Source: Tenrec ecaudatus
Taxonomy: Eukaryota; Chordata; Mammalia; Afrosoricida; Tenrecidae
Assembly (NCBI RefSeq): GCF_050624435.1
Contig: NC_134530.1
Span: forward strand, 144,500,721-144,564,720
DNA length: 64,000 nt
Direction of reading: 5' to 3'
The translations under genes were made by a program, and so were the position numbers. The notes under the pieces are model-generated. The model did no database searches. It worked only from the letters and a program-made list of their open reading frames with translations, and had not been told where the DNA came from. Positions 59,045 through 64,000 of the stretch are shown piece after piece; position 1 is the stretch's first letter; every line of letters starts with the position of its first letter.

Positions 59045-59255
59045 CCCACCCAGAGGCGGGTCTGGTGAACTGCCCCCTAAAGGGCTCAGCACTGGAAACT
59101 CTCCAGAGCAGTTCTACTCTGTACATGTAGGGTCTCTATGAGTTGGAACCTGTCGATGGCAGCCCGGGGAGCAGGTCAATAGGTTGGTGGTTTAAATTCA
59201 ACAGCCACTTTGGGGGAGAAGCATAAGACCATCTGCTCCTGTATACCTGGGGGTG
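59045..59255 (+). repeat. Two AfroSINE fragments, sense
   Basis: A 3' part at 59045-59165 (CCAGAGCAGTTCTACTCTGT, GTCTCTATGAGTTGGAACCT) followed by a 5' part at 59168-59255 (GGTTGGTGGTTTAAATTCAA, CAGCCACTTTGGGGGAGAAG). Confidence 0.75.
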
Positions 59256-62112
59256 TGGGGGGCTGGGGTGGGGGCAGTTCTAATCTGCTGCAGGCCAAGG
59301 CAAGGACTTGTTTTCCCAGTTGATTTGCTTTCCTGGCTGGAGCCAGTCTCCCACTACCACCAGGGGGCAGCACGCACCTACCCACAGGCCATGGTCACAG
59401 TGTAGGCTGGGCAGGGCTCTCCTGCCTGGATTCTGAGCTGTCAGGGACTCTCATGCCCTAGCACGCAGAGAACTAATGGGGACAAGCTACGTGACCCGGC
59501 TGGCTGTGGTGCCCTGACTCCCCCAGAAAGGCCCAGGCAACAAGTTAGCCCAGGACTCTAAAAGACAACCTGCAGCCAGTGAGTGGTGAGGCCTTCTGGG
59601 GTGGCCTCTGCTCTGAGACTGAGCTTACCCCTCCAGGAGGGGGTCAGTGCTGTGAACCTCAGGCCCTCCCACCAGTCCACCTTCCCTGGCTTCTCTCCCA
59701 GCCCTTTGCTGGCCAGCACCTTTCTCTCTCCTCCGTCTCTCCAGGGAAGTAAGCCAGAGGGCAGAGGTCAATGGGAGGGGTCCTAGAATAGTTTCTAGCA
59801 CATTGGGGGCACTCAAGAAGGATTTCTTGAAGGAGTACAATTACATGCATCAGGAACAGGATGCTACTAGGGTGGTCTTTCCCCTTTCCCCCCTTCTCCC
59901 ATTTTGAGGAGTGAATTTACCCCGCTGAAAGAATGAACGAAATAGGAGGGACCCCAAGGGGCTTTGCCAGGACACCAACCAAACAGGGCCTTACAGGCCG
60001 ACCCTTGAACATCCTCTCTGTGGCTCTCCCTTCCTCCCTCCAGCTTCCGGCTCATCCTGGGCCATCTCTGCCCTGCCACACGGAGGATAGTCCTGTGTCA
60101 CCACAGCAAGCTTTCAGCCAGCTACCTGCTAAAATGCAGACACCAGGTCTGGTGCGTGCATACGTGCGTGTGGACTGGGCACACAGGCCGTGCCTGCAAA
60201 CATGTCTTTCTGATAGCTGTCCAAGAGGGTCCCTGCCCCCCACCCCCCTGGCATATTGGTTCAGATCACCAAAGCTCACTGTCCTTTTGGTTTTCTGACT
60301 TCGTTACTGACTTTGTAGGATCCCTGCGTTTGCACTGGGCATTTCACCAGGCGCTTGCCTTGGTTTTCCCAGGGTGCACTGGCATTGCCTGATCTAGAAG
60401 GTGGAGGCCCCTCCGGTGTCCAGGGCAGATGCCTCAGCGGCCTTGCATTTCTTCCTTAGCAATCCACCTTTTATCACCAAGACTGACAGGGAGGCTTCCT
60501 CAAGCAATCAAAACCGGGGATCCAAGACAGAAAAGTGGTTCTGACCTTAAAAACAGAAACAAATAAATCTGGAAATGGTTCTTGATATTGGGCCAGAAAG
60601 TCGGGTTGGAGCCTAATGTTTTGGTATGGCAGCTTCTCAATCACTTAGCAAATAGGTTCTCCCAGGCAGGCTCTGTGCGGTGGCAGCTAGCAAGATGAGA
60701 AGATGAGAATGCACAGTGCAGGCCTGGAAGACTCTGGGCAGCGAGCGAGGGCAGCGGCTCACGGGCTGGGTAAAGGCAAAGGACAAGGACCGAAACCAGG
60801 ATGGGTCCCTCACAAGGCAGGCACCTTCTAGTGCCCACCTAAGGCAGCAAAGAGCAATTTCACATAATGATCCTTCAGGGCCACATACTACCTTACCGAG
60901 CGCCGCCCCCCCCCCCCCACCCCAACCCCAAGGTCTAGTTTCCTATCACCCAGGAAAGGAGTAGCTTCTATGGCCTAAACTGCCGTGTCCCCCCATCCCA
61001 TCGCCCGTTGCTCAGTCACTGTGACATCTTGGGCTCTGTTATGGCCTTGAACCTCAGGATAGGGGAGGGATGGTCAGGAGGTCCCAATATGGTGTCTGGA
61101 GCCGCCTCCTCTAAGCGACACCGTCTCCCCACTCTCTTCCTTTCCCGGCCTCCAGTCCGCCGCGGTGAAACGGCAACCAAGCGACCAGATTGGCGGGGAG
61201 GGGGCGACGGGCCCAGGCGCGCGAGCGGGACAGAGGCGAGGCTGAGGTTAGAGGTCAGGGGTCCAGGGCGCATCCGCGTCCCCGGGCTGCAGTGGGAGGA
61301 GCTGCGGGCTCCGGGGCGGTGGGGAGCCCGACTGCGGGGGAGCGGGAGGGGATGGCGGCGGAGGCGCGCAGGGGCGGCGCGCAGGGCTGGGCGCGGGCGG
61401 CGAGAGGGTTGCGCGCCTCGGCTGGGCTCCGCGGCGGCAGCCTGAGCTCGGCCACTGGGGCCCAGCAGCGCACCGGGCCGACCCCACGCCCCACCCACCC
61501 ACCCCGCCCCGGGGAGGGCGCGCCCGGGCGAGGCGGGGCCCGGAGGAAAAGGCGCCACTGGAGCGCGGAGACCGCAGCCATCGCGGGCGGGAGACCGAGC
61601 GCACCCTGAGCGCCTGCCAACCGGCGGCCAGGCATCCCCCTCCCCTAGGCCACCTCCCCGGCCCGGAGATGGGCAGACGCGTGGATGGCGAGGCTCCCCG
61701 CGCCGCCGGATCGCAGGAGCCCGGCGCCGGGGCGCTGCGCTGAGGCTCCCGCTCGGCGCGGCCCGGGAAGCCTGCAGGTGTCCTTGGGCGCCCGGTCGCC
61801 GCCGCCCGGCAGACTCCTTCGCCAGTGCCCAGCGCCGCGCGCCCCGGAGCGGCCCCGCCCCCCTGGCTCGGCGCCGCGCAGGACGCCCCGTCTGAGCCCC
61901 CCCGCCCGGGCGCGGCCCCCGCAGCGCTGCGCCCAGCCCAGTCCCGTTCGCTGCCGCCGCCGAGCCGCGGACGCAGGACCAGAGGCTCGCTCCTGCGGAT
62001 GCGCTTGTTTTCCTGCCGCCGCCGCCGCCTCGCCCTGCGCAGCCCCCGCCCGGCCGGCCGGCGGGCCGCAGCGCTCCGCTCCGCTCCGCCCCGCCCGCCC
62101 TCCGCTGGATTT

Positions 62113-62160
62113 ATGAATGGGGGGAAGAGGCCACATGCCGCCGCCGCCGCTTCGTGGTGA
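62113..62160 (+). other. Possible upstream ORF 1 of KCNC4 (15 codons)
   Basis: ATG at 62113 opens a 15-codon frame (MNGGKRPHAAAAASW) closed by TGA at 62158-62160. Its alanine run comes from a GCC repeat. It is a true uORF only if transcription starts upstream of 62113, which the sequence does not prove. Confidence 0.3.
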
Positions 62161-62200
62161 CCGCCCGCAGCCCGGGTTCGCGGAGCTCCCGCTGCGGTGA
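62135..62200 (+). other. Possible upstream ORF 2 of KCNC4 (21 codons), overlapping uORF 1
   Basis: ATG at 62135 in another frame reads 21 codons (starting MPPPPLRGDR) to TGA at 62198-62200, overlapping the previous ORF. The TGA overlaps a donor-like GTGAGAG at 62197, so an alternative is that a non-coding exon ends there. Confidence 0.25.
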
Positions 62201-62763
62201 GAGCGTCGCCCCGGCCCCGGCCCCGGCTGCCGCCAGGAAGACTTGTTGCTGCTGCGCTGCGGCCGCCGCGGGGAAGCGGGCAGCTCCCGGAGCTCGGTGC
62301 GGTCGGGGAGCCGGAGGGGGGTCCGGGAGAGAGTGAGCGCGCGCGTCCCGGCCGCTCGCAGTGCGCTCGTCCTGTGCGCTTCCTCGTCTTTTCTTGGGGG
62401 TGCGGGGTGTGTGTGTCCCGACCCCGAGCGTCTGTGTGTCCTGTGCCCGCGTGGGGAGCGTGTGTGCGCTTGCCCCTGCCTCCGCAGACCCCTCACTTGC
62501 GTCCTCGGGCCCACCTCTCCCGCGCCCGCCTCCCGCCCCGGCGCTGCCTGCCCAAACCTCAACCACCTGTGCACCTCCTCCCGCTCGCGCCCGGGGGGCA
62601 GGCCGGCAGGGGCAGGGCCGCGCCGCAGAGGGGGCCCGCCGCCGCCGCCGCCTCCTGCCTCCGCCTGCTCGCCTCTCCCCCCGCCCCCGTCTGACGCTGA
62701 CTCCTCGGGAAGGGTGTTTGGAGGGCAGCGGCCGCCCCAAGCCGGAGCCCCGCAGCGCTGCTT

Positions 62764-63441
62764 ATGATCAGCTCGGTGTGTGTCTCCTCCTACCGCGGGC
62801 GCAAGTCGGGGAACAAGCCTCCGTCCAAAACATGTCTGAAGGAAGAGATGGCCAAGGGCGAGGCGTCGGAGAAGATCATCATCAACGTGGGCGGCACGCG
62901 ACATGAGACCTACCGCAGCACCCTGCGCACCCTCCCGGGCACCCGCCTCGCCTGGCTGGCCGATCCCGACGGCGGGGGCCGGCCGGAATCCGATGGCGGC
63001 GGCGCGGGCAGCAGCGGCAGCAGTGGCGGCGGCGGGGGCTGCGAGTTCTTCTTCGACCGGCACCCGGGCGTCTTCGCCTACGTGCTCAACTACTACCGCA
63101 CGGGCAAGCTGCACTGCCCGGCCGACGTGTGCGGGCCGCTCTTCGAGGAGGAGCTCACTTTCTGGGGCATTGACGAGACCGACGTGGAGCCCTGCTGCTG
63201 GATGACCTACCGCCAGCACCGCGACGCCGAGGAGGCGCTGGACATCTTCGAGAGCCCGGACGGAGGCGGCGGCGCTGGGCCCAGCGACGAGGTCGGCGAA
63301 GATGAGCGGGAGCTGGCCCTGCAGCGCCTGGGCCCCCACGAGGGCGGCCCGGGCCAGGGTGCCGGGCCCGGGAGCTGCCGCAGCTGGCAGCCCCGCATGT
63401 GGGCGCTCTTCGAGGATCCCTACTCATCTCGTGCGGCCAGG
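62764..63441 (+). CDS. KCNC4: KCNC4 exon 1: N-terminus and T1 domain of Kv3.4 (residues 1-226, gene continues beyond window)
   Basis: Kv3.4 is a fast-inactivating, high-threshold K+ channel. The first residues ([18 protein letters not shown]) are the N-type inactivation ball. Cys6 and Cys24 (redox-sensitive) and Ser8, Ser9, Ser15 and Ser21 (PKC targets in human Kv3.4) are all present. The T1 tetramerisation domain spans about residues 36-150, with the non-Shaker zinc motif HX5C-X20-CC at His117, Cys123, Cys144 and Cys145. A Gly/Ser-rich loop (about 78-92) interrupts T1. After an acidic, Gly-rich linker the exon ends at SSRAAR just before S1, with donor GTGAGT at 63442; later exons lie outside the window. 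The ATG was chosen because it begins the conserved ball sequence. Confidence 0.96.
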
Positions 63442-64000
63442 GTGAGTGGCAGAATGCAGGGGCTGTGAAGGGGCCCAGGAGGTGGTGGGTAGGGACAGGG
63501 CCCAGAGAGGGACCCTGGAGAGGCTGTGGCTTACCTTACCCTTGGCTGCTTTGCTCTCTCCCAACTCACCTCTGGGGAGGTACACACTCCCACCCTCTTC
63601 AGCATGCCTCGTGGGAGCTTGCACACACTTCACACACTACTTGGATCTAATCCCAGCAGTCTCCCTGCAGCACCGCCCCCCCCCCCAGAGTGGGGTGCTC
63701 TTAGCTCTCTTCCACCCCCTTTTCTGGTCTCTGGTCTGGACTGTTGTCTCATGCCCCCCATGCCTCAACAGAGCCTCTGTGTGGGAGATCTGGGATTAGA
63801 CCCTCTGCAGGGGTCAAGGAGGGTTTAGGAGATGAGTACCAGGGTGTGTTAGGCACCTTCTCTGGCCAGCGGGCATCCAGCTAGATGCTTCCCTGGGTAG
63901 TAAGAATGATTCCTTGGTTCTAGGCCACAGGCTTCCAGCATCTTCGGTTCAGGACAGGCAGTGGTGGGACCAAAGCTCAGGCCTCTGGGCCAGGTTTTGG
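63442..64000 (+). other. KCNC4: Start of KCNC4 intron 1
   Basis: Intronic sequence after donor GTGAGT at 63442. A short C-run lies at about 63677. No gene, RNA or recognisable interspersed repeat seen. Confidence 0.8.

Larger units (their letters stand above)
50014..61149. other. Intergenic region between SLC6A17 and KCNC4
   Basis: No gene recognised. Repeats are listed separately. Unique stretches: 50780-51640, 51816-52820, 53023-53525, 53690-53775, 54983-55565 (with an antisense MIR at about 55175-55260), 55736-56420, 56613-57288, 58320-59040 and 59256-61149 (with a C-run near 60906). Confidence 0.65.
61150..63470. promoter_or_regulatory. KCNC4: CpG island covering KCNC4 promoter, 5' UTR and exon 1
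   Basis: CpG density rises sharply from about 61150 and falls after the exon-1 donor. GC-box-like and (GCC)n tracts (for example near 62013, 62138 and 62637) are frequent. I see no convincing TATA box, as expected for a CpG-island promoter. The transcription start cannot be placed by eye; it probably lies in the central or 3' half of the island. Confidence 0.8.

Noticed and set aside
61645-63339. Long open frame of 564 codons on the minus strand
   Set aside because: It lies antisense to the CpG island and KCNC4 exon 1. High GC removes stops by chance; the translation is low-complexity Gly/Ala/Arg/Pro with no domain.
1-64000. CRISPR arrays, operons, tRNA or rRNA genes
   Set aside because: None seen. 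tRNA-like strings belong to SINE heads; the spliced genes and repeats are mammalian.

Overview
This is mammalian nuclear DNA. It holds all coding exons of SLC6A17 (vesicular neutral amino-acid transporter NTT4) on the + strand, followed by the CpG-island 5' end and first coding exon of KCNC4 (voltage-gated potassium channel Kv3.4), also on the + strand. This is the same neighbour order I know from human chromosome 1p13.3. About thirty copies of a tRNA-derived AfroSINE, antisense and sense RTE (BovB-like) LINE fragments, and L1 3' ends of a type I associate with Afrotheria place the host in Afrotheria. A 202-bp non-autonomous hAT element that closely resembles the horizontally transferred SPIN/URR1 group points towards a tenrec. 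That species call is inference.

Layout. 1-12630: non-coding DNA, probably intron 1 of SLC6A17 because the start-codon exon has an acceptor just upstream; it is filled with a 2.9-kb RTE remnant, a rearranged L1, AfroSINEs, MIRs and some unique stretches. 12646-47031: eleven coding exons of SLC6A17 that splice in frame to 729 codons plus TGA; one intron (21555-22139) uses a GC donor. The largest intron (23896-39958) carries most insertions, including a 1.5-kb antisense copy of the 3' part of a gammaretrovirus-like transcript that ends in poly(A) and is flanked by a 17-bp target duplication. 47032-about 50013: repeat-poor 3' UTR of about 3 kb with a UGUA-rich, AT-rich module and a terminal AATAAA. 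50014-61150: intergenic DNA with AfroSINEs, a 5'-truncated L1 and the SPIN-like element. 61150-63470: CpG island, possible upstream ORFs and KCNC4 exon 1 (226 codons). 63442-64000: start of KCNC4 intron 1.

Both genes act at nerve terminals. NTT4 loads neutral amino acids into synaptic vesicles; Kv3.4 gives fast A-type repolarising current in axons and terminals. Nothing in the sequence shows shared regulation. Gene models rest on splice-site consensus, reading-frame continuity and agreement with the proteins as I know them; repeat boundaries are read by eye and are accurate to roughly 10-20 bp unless target duplications are given.
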